Notes under the pieces: model-generated
Told to the model about the DNA's origin: nothing
What the model saw: the letters and a program-made list of their open reading frames with translations, nothing else
Database searches by the model: none
Made by a program: the position numbers and the translations under genes
Source: Streptomyces hygroscopicus
Lineage (GTDB): Bacteria > Actinomycetota > Actinomycetes > Streptomycetales > Streptomycetaceae
DNA length: 64,000 nucleotides
NCBI GenBank assembly: GCA_002021875.1
Contig: CP018627.1
Coordinates: 8,494,001-8,558,000 of the forward strand
Direction of reading: 5' to 3'
In this document: positions 1-7,467 of the stretch, piece by piece
How positions within the stretch are numbered: position 1 is the stretch's first letter
Layout of the letters: each line of letters starts with the position of its first letter

Positions 1-300
1 GATGTCGTCTTCGGCGACATCACGATGATGATCATGCGGCTGTCGCGGCCGCTGCCCGGCGGTGGCCGGTTCGCCGACGATGACGCCCTGGCCCATCGCC
101 AACTGGATGTCTATATCGACGGGTTGCGCCCCACCGGCTCCCCGCGGCCCACCGCCCCGCTCGGCGGCCCGGCCGTCGACGCCGCGGCGTTCAAACGCCT
201 CCGGCAGCGAGTGATCGACGACGCCTGCGCCGCCCGCGACGCCCGCGCCGCCCGCTCCGAAGCCCGCGCCGACGACTCCGCCCAGTCCGACGCCGACTGA
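1..300 (+). CDS. TetR-family regulator, C-terminal part (5' truncated by window)
   Basis: An open frame runs from base 1 to a TGA at 298-300, so only the last ~99 residues are present. The readable stretch (FGDITMMIMRLSRPLP, then HRQLDVYIDGLRP) looks like the C-terminal ligand-binding domain of TetR/AcrR repressors, where a conserved Arg-Pro-Leu-Pro and an L-x-GLR motif close the domain. The tail is Ala/Arg/Asp rich and probably disordered. The DNA-binding half lies outside the window. It is 44 bases upstream of an MFS exporter on the same strand, so it is probably cotranscribed with, and a repressor of, that exporter; this is inferred from position only. Confidence 0.75.
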   Translation, partial: DVVFGDITMMIMRLSRPLPGGGRFADDDALAHRQLDVYIDGLRPTGSPRPTAPLGGPAVDAAAFKRLRQRVIDDACAARDARAARSEARADDSAQSDAD

Positions 301-344
301 TCTCCCGCTCCGCTCGCCTTCCGCAAGACCAGAAAGGCATGGTC

Positions 345-1835
345 ATGTCCCAGCCCTCAAAGACGCCGCCCGAGGCGAACCCCCGGCGCTGGCTCGCACT
401 CGTCTTCATCGGCCTGGCCCAGCTGATGATCGTCCTCGACATCACCATCGTGAACATCGCCCTGCCGTCGGCCCAGAAGGACCTCGGCATTTCCGACGGC
501 GATCGGCAGTGGGTCATCACCGCCTACACCCTGGCGTTCGGCAGTCTGCTGCTGCTCGGCGGCCGGATCGCGGACTACACCGGCCGTAAGCGCACCTTCC
601 TCATCGGCCTGCTGGGGTTCGCCGGTGCCTCCGCGCTCGGCGGCGCCGCCTCCGGGTTCGAGATGCTGCTCTCGGCCCGCGCCCTGCAGGGCGCGTTCGC
701 CGCACTGCTCGCCCCCTCGGCGCTGTCGCTGCTCGCGGTGAACTTCACCGAGCCCCGTGAGCGCGCCAAGGCGTTCGGCATCTTCGGCGCGATCGCCGCG
801 GGCGGCGGTGCGATCGGCCTGGTCGTCGGCGGACTGCTGACCGAGTACCTCGACTGGCGCTGGTGCCTGTACGTCAATGTGCCGATCGCCGTCGTCGCCG
901 CCGTGGGCTGGTCCGTACTGCCCACCGACACCCGCGCCGGGGGCCGGGCCCGCTTCGACATCCCCGGTGTGCTGCTGGCGGTGTGCGGGCTGGTGGCCGT
1001 GGTCTACGGATGCAGCGAGGCCGAGTCCAAGGGCTGGGACTCCCGGCTGGTGACCGGGCTGCCCATCCTCGGCGCGGTGCTGCTCCTCGCCTTCGTCCTG
1101 GTGGAGCGGAGCGTGGCGCGGCCACTGCTGCCGCCGCGCGTGGTGGCGGACCGCACCCGTGGCAGCGCCTATCTGGCGGTCGGCCTCTCGGTGATCGGCA
1201 TGTTCGCGATGTTCCTCTTCCTCACGTACTACATGCAGCTCGTCAAGGGGTACTCGGCGCTGCTCACCGGTGTGGCGTTCCTGCCGATGACCGGGGCGGT
1301 GCTGGTCGGCGCGGGCGGCGTGGCCTCCCGCCTCATCCCCAAGGTGCCGCCGCGCCTGCTGGTGGCGCCCGGTCTGCTGATCGCGGCCACCGGTGTCGCA
1401 CTGCTGGTGCCGCTGGACGTCGACAGCTCGTACGCGGCGGGGGTGCTGCCCGCCGAGCTCCTGGTCGGCTTCGGCATGGGCCTGGTGATGGCGCCCTCGA
1501 TGAACTACGCGACCCACGGGGTGGGGGAGGGGGACGCGGGGGTCGCCTCCGCCACCGTCAACACCGCCCAGCAGATCGGCGGTTCGATCGGCACGGCGAT
1601 GCTCAACACCATCGCCACCAGCGTGACCTCCGACTACATGGCCTCGCACGCCGGGCGGATGACACCGCGGACCGCCAAGGCGGGTCTGGTGGAGGGCTTC
1701 TCGCACGCCTTCGTCGTCTCCTCCTCGATTCTCGTGGGCGCCGCCGTGGTCATCGCGCTGCTGATGAACACCCCGCGCCCCGTACGGGAGCCGGGTGCCG
1801 AAGGCGCCACCCCGCTGCCCGCGCATATGGGCTGA
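345..1835 (+). CDS. MFS drug-type exporter, DHA2 (14-TM) family
   Basis: A 496-residue integral membrane protein, the usual size for DHA2 drug:H+ antiporters such as EmrB/QacA types. The N-terminal helix carries LDITIVNIALPSA (motif D1 type) and the loop after helix 2 has GRIADYTGRKRT (motif A). Hydrophobic segments run throughout, consistent with 14 helices. Two ATGs are possible at 339 and 345; AGAAAGG at 331-337 is one base from the first but seven from the second, so 345 is chosen. It probably exports a toxic small molecule across the membrane by proton antiport. The substrate cannot be read from sequence. The preceding TetR fragment is the likely local repressor. Confidence 0.9.
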   Translation: MSQPSKTPPEANPRRWLALVFIGLAQLMIVLDITIVNIALPSAQKDLGISDGDRQWVITAYTLAFGSLLLLGGRIADYTGRKRTFLIGLLGFAGASALGGAASGFEMLLSARALQGAFAALLAPSALSLLAVNFTEPRERAKAFGIFGAIAAGGGAIGLVVGGLLTEYLDWRWCLYVNVPIAVVAAVGWSVLPTDTRAGGRARFDIPGVLLAVCGLVAVVYGCSEAESKGWDSRLVTGLPILGAVLLLAFVLVERSVARPLLPPRVVADRTRGSAYLAVGLSVIGMFAMFLFLTYYMQLVKGYSALLTGVAFLPMTGAVLVGAGGVASRLIPKVPPRLLVAPGLLIAATGVALLVPLDVDSSYAAGVLPAELLVGFGMGLVMAPSMNYATHGVGEGDAGVASATVNTAQQIGGSIGTAMLNTIATSVTSDYMASHAGRMTPRTAKAGLVEGFSHAFVVSSSILVGAAVVIALLMNTPRPVREPGAEGATPLPAHMG

Positions 1836-1853
1836 CGGCGCCTCGCCTTTCTG

Positions 1854-1887
1854 AGGCCCTTCGCTCCACCGCCGGAGCGGAGGGCCT
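1854..1887. terminator. Bidirectional hairpin between convergent genes
   Basis: Arms at 1854-1867 and 1874-1887 pair over 14 positions (AGGCCCT and CGCTCC blocks with one G-U) around a six-base loop. It lies between the convergent MFS and peroxiredoxin-like genes and can serve both strands. No long T tract, which is common in Streptomyces. Confidence 0.7.
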
Positions 1888-1901
1888 TCGGCGCTGGTGG
1901 A

Positions 1902-2471
1902 TCAGGGGGCCGGGTCGGGTCGCGGGGCGCGGGCGGCCAGCGCCAGCAGCTCGTCCACCGACCACTGGTCATAGGCGTGTTCGCCGTGCTTGGCGGCGAT
2001 GACGCGGCCGTCCCCGCCGATCAGGAAGTCCGCGGGCAGCCCCAGCCTGCCCCCGGGCTGGCTGGGCGCGGGGAGCTTCTCCCGGCCACGGACGACCGCC
2101 CACGTGCCGGTCAGCAGGGCCCGCGCGATCGGCCCCCAGGCGCGCGGGCTGAGCAGGGCCCTGGGTGCCTGCTCCACCCCGAACTCCCGGTACAGCCGCT
2201 TCCCGGGGTCGGCGACGACGGCGAACGTCAGCTCGTCCGTATGCTTCCGCAACTCCTCGGCGGGCGAGTGGAAGACCACCACCTCCCGGACTCCGGCCGC
2301 CTCGATCTCCTGATGGCGCCGCACGATCGACCGCAGATGGAGATTGCAGACGGGGCATCCGGCGAAGCGCCGGAACTGAAGGTGGATCAGCCGGCCGGGG
2401 TCGGGGACGGCGACGTCCGGGCCGGTCACGGGGGTGAGGGTATGGGCTGCGACGACGGAACCGGGCTCCAT
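1902..2471 (-). CDS. Peroxiredoxin-like (AhpC/TSA-type thioredoxin-fold) protein
   Basis: A 189-residue protein with a thioredoxin-like fold. The motif RRFAGCPVCNLHLRS around residues 34-48 places a CPVC redox pair where thiol peroxidases of the peroxiredoxin-like family have their catalytic cysteine. VVVFHS and ADFLIGGDGRVIAAKHG are typical later strands. It probably reduces peroxides or disulfides in the cytoplasm. The start is ATG at 2471, with a GAAAGGGGG Shine-Dalgarno (SD) sequence about eight bases upstream. It is transcribed divergently from a TetR gene across a perfect inverted repeat, so that regulator very probably represses it. Substrate is unknown. Confidence 0.8.
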   Translation of the reverse strand: MEPGSVVAAHTLTPVTGPDVAVPDPGRLIHLQFRRFAGCPVCNLHLRSIVRRHQEIEAAGVREVVVFHSPAEELRKHTDELTFAVVADPGKRLYREFGVEQAPRALLSPRAWGPIARALLTGTWAVVRGREKLPAPSQPGGRLGLPADFLIGGDGRVIAAKHGEHAYDQWSVDELLALAARAPRPDPAP

Positions 2472-2489
2472 GGGAGCCCCCTTTCGTAG

Positions 2490-2531
2490 GCGTACGGCAT
2501 ACGCTTACCAGCGTAGGCGTATGCCGTACGC
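2490..2531. promoter_or_regulatory. Paired TetR operator between divergent genes
   Basis: GCGTACGGCATACGC at 2490-2504 is repeated exactly, inverted, at 2517-2531 with 12 bases between. Each 15-mer is itself a near palindrome (GCGTA-N5-TACGC), so the region offers two dimer sites on almost the same face of the helix. A -10-like TACGCT at 2527-2532 lies inside the right site. TTACCA at 2505-2510, 16 bases upstream of it, is a possible -35. This is inferred to be the autoregulatory operator for the TetR gene at 2543 and the peroxiredoxin-like gene. Confidence 0.75.
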
Positions 2532-2542
2532 TGTCAACCGCC

Positions 2543-3157
2543 ATGCCACGTCCCCGCTCCCTCACCCCCGATCAGCTCGCCTCGGCCGCCCTCGCCGTTC
2601 TCGACCGCGAGGGGCTTGCCGGGCTCTCGATGCGTGCCGTCGCCAAGGAACTCGGGATGAGCACGATGGCGCTCTATCGCTATGTCGATGATCGCGAGGA
2701 GCTCGAAGGGCTGGTGGTCGAGCGCGTCCTCAGTGCCGTCGACACCACGCCGCCGGAGCCCGGGACCCCATGGGACGAACGGCTCCGGATCATGGTCGGG
2801 CGGCTGCGCGACACGATCATCGCCCACCCCGCGGTCCTCCCGCTGACCCTCACCCACCGGCACCGTTCCCCCAGCGGACTGCGCTGGTCGGAGACGGCGC
2901 TGGCGATCCTCACCGAGGCGGGCCTGGACGGCGAACGGCGGGTCGTCGCGCTGCGCGCCCTGCTGGGCTATGTGATCGGGGCGATCCAGCTCGAACACCT
3001 CGGGCCGCTGTCCGGCACGGGCACGGTCGCCATCGCCGAGCTGCCGTCCGACGCGTTCCCGTACATGGCCGAAACGGCGCGCCAGGCGCGGAGTGTGGGG
3101 GTCGAGCGGGAGTTCTTCGGGGGGCTGGAGGTGTTTCTGCGCGGGCTGGGTGCCTAG
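2543..3157 (+). CDS. TetR-family repressor (TetR_C-type ligand domain)
   Basis: A 204-residue regulator. Residues ~8-55 form the TetR helix-turn-helix, with LSMRAVAKELGMSTMALYRYV as recognition region. The C-terminal part resembles the tetracycline-repressor-type ligand domain (RALLGYVIGAIQLEH). No SD precedes the ATG, and a -10-like TACGCT ends ten bases before it, so the mRNA is probably leaderless or nearly so. The two palindromic sites just upstream make autorepression and control of the divergent peroxiredoxin-like gene likely. The inducer is unknown. Confidence 0.88.
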   Translation: MPRPRSLTPDQLASAALAVLDREGLAGLSMRAVAKELGMSTMALYRYVDDREELEGLVVERVLSAVDTTPPEPGTPWDERLRIMVGRLRDTIIAHPAVLPLTLTHRHRSPSGLRWSETALAILTEAGLDGERRVVALRALLGYVIGAIQLEHLGPLSGTGTVAIAELPSDAFPYMAETARQARSVGVEREFFGGLEVFLRGLGA

Positions 3158-3267
3158 TCGACACGGGTCAACGGCGAAAGCTGCCTCCACTCGTGTGGGT
3201 GGCGTCTCCGCTGTTCCTGCCCGCTACCCTTGGTCGCGCGGCCAGAATCCCGTCCATGGGAGGAACC

Positions 3268-3852
3268 ATGACTGCTGAACCGCTTCCGGCCTGGGCTTTT
3301 CCGCCCCCGGGCGGATTCACTGCAGATGATCTTGACCGCATGCCGGAGCTCCCGCCGCACACTGAGCTGATCGACGGAAGCCTCGTCTTCGTGAGCCCGC
3401 AGAAGTATTTTCATTCGCTGGCCATGTACTTGCTGGAGAAGGGGCTCCGGGCATCGGTGCCCGAGTCGGTCCGGGTCTGTCGCGAGATGACCATTGCCGT
3501 CGATAAGCGCAACCGCCCCGAGCCCGATATCGCGATCCTGCGTGCCGAGGCGGTGACTACCGAGGCGCATGAAACGGGTTTCCAGGCGGCCGACGCCGTG
3601 CTCGTGGTGGAGGTCGTCTCGCCGGAGTCGGAGTCACGTGACCGCAAGCGCAAGCCACAGCTCTACGCCGAGGCGGGAATTCCGCACTTCTGGCTGGTCG
3701 AGCACGGTGAGGGCCGACGTCCGGTCGTCCAGGTTTTCGAGCTCAATACGGTGACGCGTACGTATGTGCCGACCGGCATCTACCACGAGCGGATCAAGCT
3801 TCCGGTCCCGTTCACCATCGACATCGACCTCACCGAGATCGACCACCTGTGA
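3268..3852 (+). CDS. Uma2-family restriction-like endonuclease fold protein (DUF820)
   Basis: A 194-residue protein of the Uma2/DUF820 family, a PD-(D/E)xK nuclease fold. Visible hallmarks are ELIDGSLVFVSP, then EPDIAIL, then VVEVVSPES...DRKRKPQLYAEAGIPHFWLVE, which supply the acidic residues and Lys of the nuclease site. The start at 3268 follows GGGAGGA at 3258-3264; an in-frame ATG at 3256 lies before that SD and is less likely. These genes occur in many scattered copies in actinomycetes and their physiological role is not established. It stands alone here, with no methyltransferase or toxin partner. Its codon use is a little less GC-biased than its neighbours, which may hint at transfer. 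Confidence 0.85.
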   Translation: MTAEPLPAWAFPPPGGFTADDLDRMPELPPHTELIDGSLVFVSPQKYFHSLAMYLLEKGLRASVPESVRVCREMTIAVDKRNRPEPDIAILRAEAVTTEAHETGFQAADAVLVVEVVSPESESRDRKRKPQLYAEAGIPHFWLVEHGEGRRPVVQVFELNTVTRTYVPTGIYHERIKLPVPFTIDIDLTEIDHL

Positions 3853-3868
3853 CCGGGGTCGCGTGCGC

Positions 3869-4825
3869 TCAGCCCGCCAACTCGTATGCGTAGTCCGGTG
3901 AGAAGGTGCCCGCCGCGCCCGCGCAGCCGTCCAGTTCGCCCGGGGGTTTGATCCACAGGTAGGCGTCGATGGCGGGGTCGCCGGTGTTCGCCGTCGGGTT
4001 CTCGCCGACTTTGCGGCCGTGGGGGTCGCACCAGGTGGCGTCGGGGGCGGGGCCGTTGCCGTTGCGGCTGGTGTCGATGACGGCGGTGAGCCCCGAGGAG
4101 GTGCCGAGCTGGGCGAGCACGCTCTTGGCGAAGGCCACCTCGTCGGCGGTGCGGCGGAAGTTGGAGACATTGCTGTAGATGCCGTCGCCGCTGGTCAGCA
4201 CCCCGGCCGAGCGCAGCCGCGACGCCTGGACGGCGGCGCTGTTCCAGGCCGAGTGCCCGGCGTCGAAGTACACCCGGGCGTTGGGATTCGCGCCGTGGAT
4301 GGCGGTCGCCGCACGGGCCAGTGAGGCATAGCGGCCGCTCAGTTCGGAGGGGGAGAGGCAACTGATGAGCGCGATCGAGTCGGGTTCGAGGATGACGATC
4401 GCGGGTCCGCTGCCCAGCCCGGCGGCGAAGGCGCGCACCCATGCGTCATAGCTCGCGAGGTCGGGAGCGCCGCCCGCCGAGGCCCCGCCGCAGTCGCGGT
4501 TGGGGATCTGATACGACACCAGGACAGGCGTCTGGCCCTTGGCGGAGGCGGCGGAGGTGACCTTGCGGACGTCCGCGGTGACGGTGGCGGGGGAGTACCG
4601 GGAGAACCACAGGGCCTGGGGCTGACCGGCGATCCGCGAGGCGATGCGCGGCTGCCGGGAGTCGCCCGGATTGGCGGCGACCCACTTGTTGACGAGCGAG
4701 TCGGGGGCGTTGAAGAACCGTGTGTCGCCCGGCAGTTCGCCCGCGACGGCCCGCGGTGTGTGGGCCGCGCCGATCAGGAAGGCGACGGCGAGCCCGGCCG
4801 CCGCTAACGCTCTGGTGATGCGCAC
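3869..4825 (-). CDS. Secreted glycoside hydrolase family 6 cellulase
   Basis: A 318-residue GH6 enzyme expected to cleave beta-1,4-glucan outside the cell. Residues 1-28 form a Sec signal peptide ending AVA. Family signatures follow in order: VSYQIPNRDCGG (104-114), ILEPDS (145-150, with catalytic-acid Asp149), YFDAGHSAW (186-194), VIDTSRNGNG (249-258, with candidate base Asp251), and WIKPPGELDGCAG (291-303). Cysteines at 112, 156, 266 and 301 can make the two usual disulfides. There is no carbohydrate-binding module or linker, so it is a bare catalytic domain, more likely an endoglucanase. The GTG start follows GAGAGGAG. No CebR-like cellulose operator was recognised upstream. Confidence 0.92.
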   Translation of the reverse strand: MRITRALAAAGLAVAFLIGAAHTPRAVAGELPGDTRFFNAPDSLVNKWVAANPGDSRQPRIASRIAGQPQALWFSRYSPATVTADVRKVTSAASAKGQTPVLVSYQIPNRDCGGASAGGAPDLASYDAWVRAFAAGLGSGPAIVILEPDSIALISCLSPSELSGRYASLARAATAIHGANPNARVYFDAGHSAWNSAAVQASRLRSAGVLTSGDGIYSNVSNFRRTADEVAFAKSVLAQLGTSSGLTAVIDTSRNGNGPAPDATWCDPHGRKVGENPTANTGDPAIDAYLWIKPPGELDGCAGAAGTFSPDYAYELAG

Positions 4826-4998
4826 GGTGCGTCACTCCTCTCGCGTGGGGCTGGTCAGCCCTCGGACGGCCGTGCCGTCCGGCCGCCGTCCTCTGGTTGC
4901 CGCCGGGCGGGAGATGGTTGCCGTCGTGTTCGATACGGATTCGACGCGTCCGGCCGTGACGCGCCGCGTGTGACGGTCAACTCGCCCCGCGCGTAACG

Positions 4999-5034
4999 CC
5001 GGAGGGGACCCCACATCGGCGAGGTCCCCTCCGG
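4999..5034. terminator. Perfect 12-bp hairpin after the MFS gene
   Basis: CCGGAGGGGACC at 4999-5010 pairs perfectly with 5023-5034 around a 12-base loop. It lies 12 bases beyond the stop of the minus-strand MFS gene and insulates the downstream cellulase gene. Confidence 0.75.
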
Positions 5035-5045
5035 TGTGCCACGGC

Positions 5046-6710
5046 TCAGCGCCCCGGCGCCGCCGCCTCGCTCACCGTCTCGCCGCGGTCCGCCGTCCCG
5101 TCCGCGCCGGTCGAGAGCGCACCCGCGCCGGTCGAGGGCACCTCCCCGGCCGTGGCCGCGCCCCCGGCCGCGCCCCCGGCGGCCCCGACCCGACGCAGCG
5201 TCACCAGGGCCAGCACCGCGGCTGCCACCAGAACCAGCGCCCCGGCCCCGCACGCGATCCGCATCCCGTGGGTGAACGCCTCACGCGCCGTGTCCAGCAT
5301 CTGCTCCCCGGCCCGCCCCTTCAGCTTTTCCGCCACCGCGACGGCGGCGCCCAGCGTCTCGTGCACTTGGTCGAGCGCGCCGCTGGGCAGCCCGCCGCCC
5401 AGCGAGTCCTTGACGTCGCTCCGGTAGACGGCCGTGCCGACGCTGCCGAGCACCGCCATGCCCATCGCCCCGCCGAACTCCTGGCCCGTCTCCAGCAGCG
5501 CGGCAGCCGAACCGGCCCGCTTCGGCGGTACGGTGCCGATCGCCATGTCGGTGACCAGCGACATCACCATGACGATCCCGCTGGCCAGGACGGCGGCGCC
5601 GATCAGCACCGTCCACAGCGAGGCCGTGCCGGCCAGGGCCAGAATCCCGTAGCCGATGGCCCCGGTCACGAAGCCGGCGCCGATCACCTGGGCCCGGTCG
5701 GCGCCGCGCTGGACCACCGCGGCCGCCGCCGGTCCGGCGACGCCGACGCAGACGGCCGGGGCCAGGCTCCACAGCGCCGCCTCCAGCGGGCCCTTGCCGA
5801 GCACCGACTGCAGATACTGGGTGGTGAAGTAGGCCGAGCCCATCGTGGCGAAGGTGGCCAGCGAGTTGAGCGCGATCGCCGGGCCGAAGCCGCGGTGGTG
5901 GAACAGCTCCGGGCTGATCATGGCGTCGCGGCGGGTGCGCTGACGCCGTATGAAGACGGCACCGATGGCGAGACCGGCCAGGATGGACAGCAGCGGGATC
6001 GGGCTGACGCCGTTGTCGGCGGCCGTCTTCTTCAGTCCGTAGATCACTGGAAGCACGGCGGCCAACGACAGCGGCACGCTCGGCAGATCGAACGACCCGG
6101 GCTTCGGGTCCTTGAACTCCGGCACCAGGAGCGGCACCAGCGCCAGCAGCAGCACCATCGCCGGAACGTTGATCAGGAAGACCGAGCCCCACCAGAAGTG
6201 CTCGATCATCACCCCGCTCAGCACCGAGCCCAGCGCGATACCGCCCGCCATGGCCGACGACCAGATCGCGATCGCCTTGGCCCGCTGCTTCTCGTCGAGG
6301 AAGAGATTGCGGATCAGCGCCATCGTCGACGGCATCAGCGTCGCGCCGCCGATCCCGAGCACCGCCCGTGCGGCGATGAGCATCTCGGCGCTCTGGGCGT
6401 ACGCCGCCGCGACGGACGCGGCGCCGAAGGCCGCGGCCCCGAACAGCAGCAGCTTCCGCCGTCCGAAGCGGTCGCCCAGCGCTCCCATGGTGATGAGCAG
6501 CCCGGCGAGGGCGAAGGCGTAGCTATCGAAGATCCATAGCTGCTGGGTGGAACTCGGGTGCAGCTCCCGGCTGATGGCCGGCACCGCGAAGTACAGCACC
6601 GACACATCCATGGAGACCAGGAGGAGCGGAAGCATCAGGACCACGAAGGCGGTCCATTCCTTGCGTCCGGCGCGCGGGCCGGCGGAGGTCGAGATCGAGG
6701 TCGAGGTCAT
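5046..6710 (-). CDS. MFS multidrug exporter, DHA2 family (SmvA/LfrA-like)
   Basis: A 554-residue 14-TM antiporter. It shows LLLVSMDVSVLYFAVPAI in helix 1 and GALGDRFGRRKLL as motif A. VLGIGGATLMPSTMALIRNLF, typical of SmvA/LfrA/QacA pumps for cationic biocides, follows. The last ~45 residues are an Ala/Gly/Thr-rich cytoplasmic tail. No SD precedes the ATG. A TATATT -10 (6723-6718 on the minus strand) sits seven bases upstream, with TAGACA at 17-bp spacing as -35, so transcription probably starts at the ATG (leaderless). It is divergent from a TetR gene whose presumptive operators overlap this promoter. The substrate is inferred only from family resemblance. Confidence 0.92.
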   Translation of the reverse strand: MTSTSISTSAGPRAGRKEWTAFVVLMLPLLLVSMDVSVLYFAVPAISRELHPSSTQQLWIFDSYAFALAGLLITMGALGDRFGRRKLLLFGAAAFGAASVAAAYAQSAEMLIAARAVLGIGGATLMPSTMALIRNLFLDEKQRAKAIAIWSSAMAGGIALGSVLSGVMIEHFWWGSVFLINVPAMVLLLALVPLLVPEFKDPKPGSFDLPSVPLSLAAVLPVIYGLKKTAADNGVSPIPLLSILAGLAIGAVFIRRQRTRRDAMISPELFHHRGFGPAIALNSLATFATMGSAYFTTQYLQSVLGKGPLEAALWSLAPAVCVGVAGPAAAAVVQRGADRAQVIGAGFVTGAIGYGILALAGTASLWTVLIGAAVLASGIVMVMSLVTDMAIGTVPPKRAGSAAALLETGQEFGGAMGMAVLGSVGTAVYRSDVKDSLGGGLPSGALDQVHETLGAAVAVAEKLKGRAGEQMLDTAREAFTHGMRIACGAGALVLVAAAVLALVTLRRVGAAGGAAGGAATAGEVPSTGAGALSTGADGTADRGETVSEAAAPGR

Positions 6711-6717
6711 GGCGGTG

Positions 6718-6784
6718 AATATACGAGCGTCTTAAACAAGTGTCTAGTACGGCTGTGTAAAACGTGCGTCTAGGACGCTCGTAT
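6718..6784. promoter_or_regulatory. Divergent promoter/operator of the MFS-TetR pair
   Basis: The minus-strand promoter is TAGACA (6746-6741), a 17-bp spacer and TATATT (6723-6718), ending seven bases before the MFS ATG. Two related palindromic sites, GTGTCTAGTAC (6740-6750) and GCGTCTAGGAC (6766-6776), cover that -35 and the expected -35 area of the TetR promoter (-10 TACCCT at 6795-6800). An outer perfect 11-bp inverted repeat (ATACGAGCGTC at 6721-6731 and its complement at 6774-6784) brackets them. This layout suits repression of both genes by one TetR protein. Confidence 0.65.
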
Positions 6785-6806
6785 GGGATCGGGATACCCT
6801 GGTGCC

Positions 6807-7430
6807 ATGGGACATCGAGAGGATCTGCTGGCCGGGGCCAAGCGCTGCATCGAGGAGAAGGGCTGGTCCCGTACGACGGCGCGGGACATCGTGGCCGCCT
6901 CGGGTGCCAACCTGGCGTCCATCGGCTACCACTACGGCTCGAAGGACGCCCTGATGCGGGAGGCGCTCTTCGCGGCCATGGGCGACTGGGCCGATGACGT
7001 CCAGCGGTCCCTGGCGGCGGACGATCCGGCGGGCGACGGCCAGGACACCGAGTTGCGGGAGCGGTTCGAGACCCGCTGGACCCGGGTGCTCGAACTGTTC
7101 GGCAAGCACCAGGCGATGTGGCAGTCCCAGTTGGAGGCCATCCTGCAGGTTCGACACGATCCCGAGCTGCGGGCGGCCTTCGGCCGGGCCCAACCGGAGG
7201 GACGCCAGGGGCTGGTGGGGCTGATCCACGGCATCGACGAGCGCGACGTCGACGAGGAGACCTCGCGGGTCATGGGCTCGTTCTATATGACCCTGGTGAG
7301 CGGCATGATCGTCCAGATGGCCATCGACCCCGACCTCATGCCCAGCGCCCATGACCTCGTCGAGGCGATGCGCCGGATCGTCGGCGACGCCCCCGCGGCC
7401 CCCGACGCCCCCGCGTCCCCCGCGGGCTGA
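6807..7430 (+). CDS. TetR-family repressor of the divergent MFS exporter
   Basis: A 207-residue regulator with an N-terminal TetR helix-turn-helix (TTARDIVAASGANLASIGYHYGSKDALM, in two overlapping halves) starting almost at residue 1. An in-frame ATG at 6783 would lie inside the operator repeat. ATG 6807 is preceded by TACCCT at 6795-6800, six bases away, and no SD, so 6807 with a leaderless mRNA is preferred. The C-terminal ligand domain is of the SbtR-like kind (MGSFYMTLVSGMIVQMAIDPDL) and ends in a Pro/Ala tail. It probably represses itself and the exporter. Confidence 0.87.
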   Translation: MGHREDLLAGAKRCIEEKGWSRTTARDIVAASGANLASIGYHYGSKDALMREALFAAMGDWADDVQRSLAADDPAGDGQDTELRERFETRWTRVLELFGKHQAMWQSQLEAILQVRHDPELRAAFGRAQPEGRQGLVGLIHGIDERDVDEETSRVMGSFYMTLVSGMIVQMAIDPDLMPSAHDLVEAMRRIVGDAPAAPDAPASPAG

Positions 7431-7431
7431 C

Positions 7432-7467
7432 CTCGGGGCCAGGGGCTCAGCGCCGCGGCGCCCCGAG
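7432..7467. terminator. Possible hairpin overlapping the end of the PucR gene
   Basis: CTCGGGGC at 7432-7439 pairs with 7460-7467 across a 20-base loop that can fold further. It sits between convergent genes but overlaps the final codons of the minus-strand gene, so it is uncertain. Confidence 0.3.

Noticed and set aside
3188..3201. 14-base match to the repeat at 58599-58612 (CACTCGTGTGGGTG)
   Set aside because: A single isolated GC-rich match 55 kb away and between unrelated genes; likely chance.
1..7430. Genomic island or prophage
   Set aside because: The block is accessory in content, but no integrase, transposase, tRNA junction or flanking direct repeat was found, and its base composition is like the rest.
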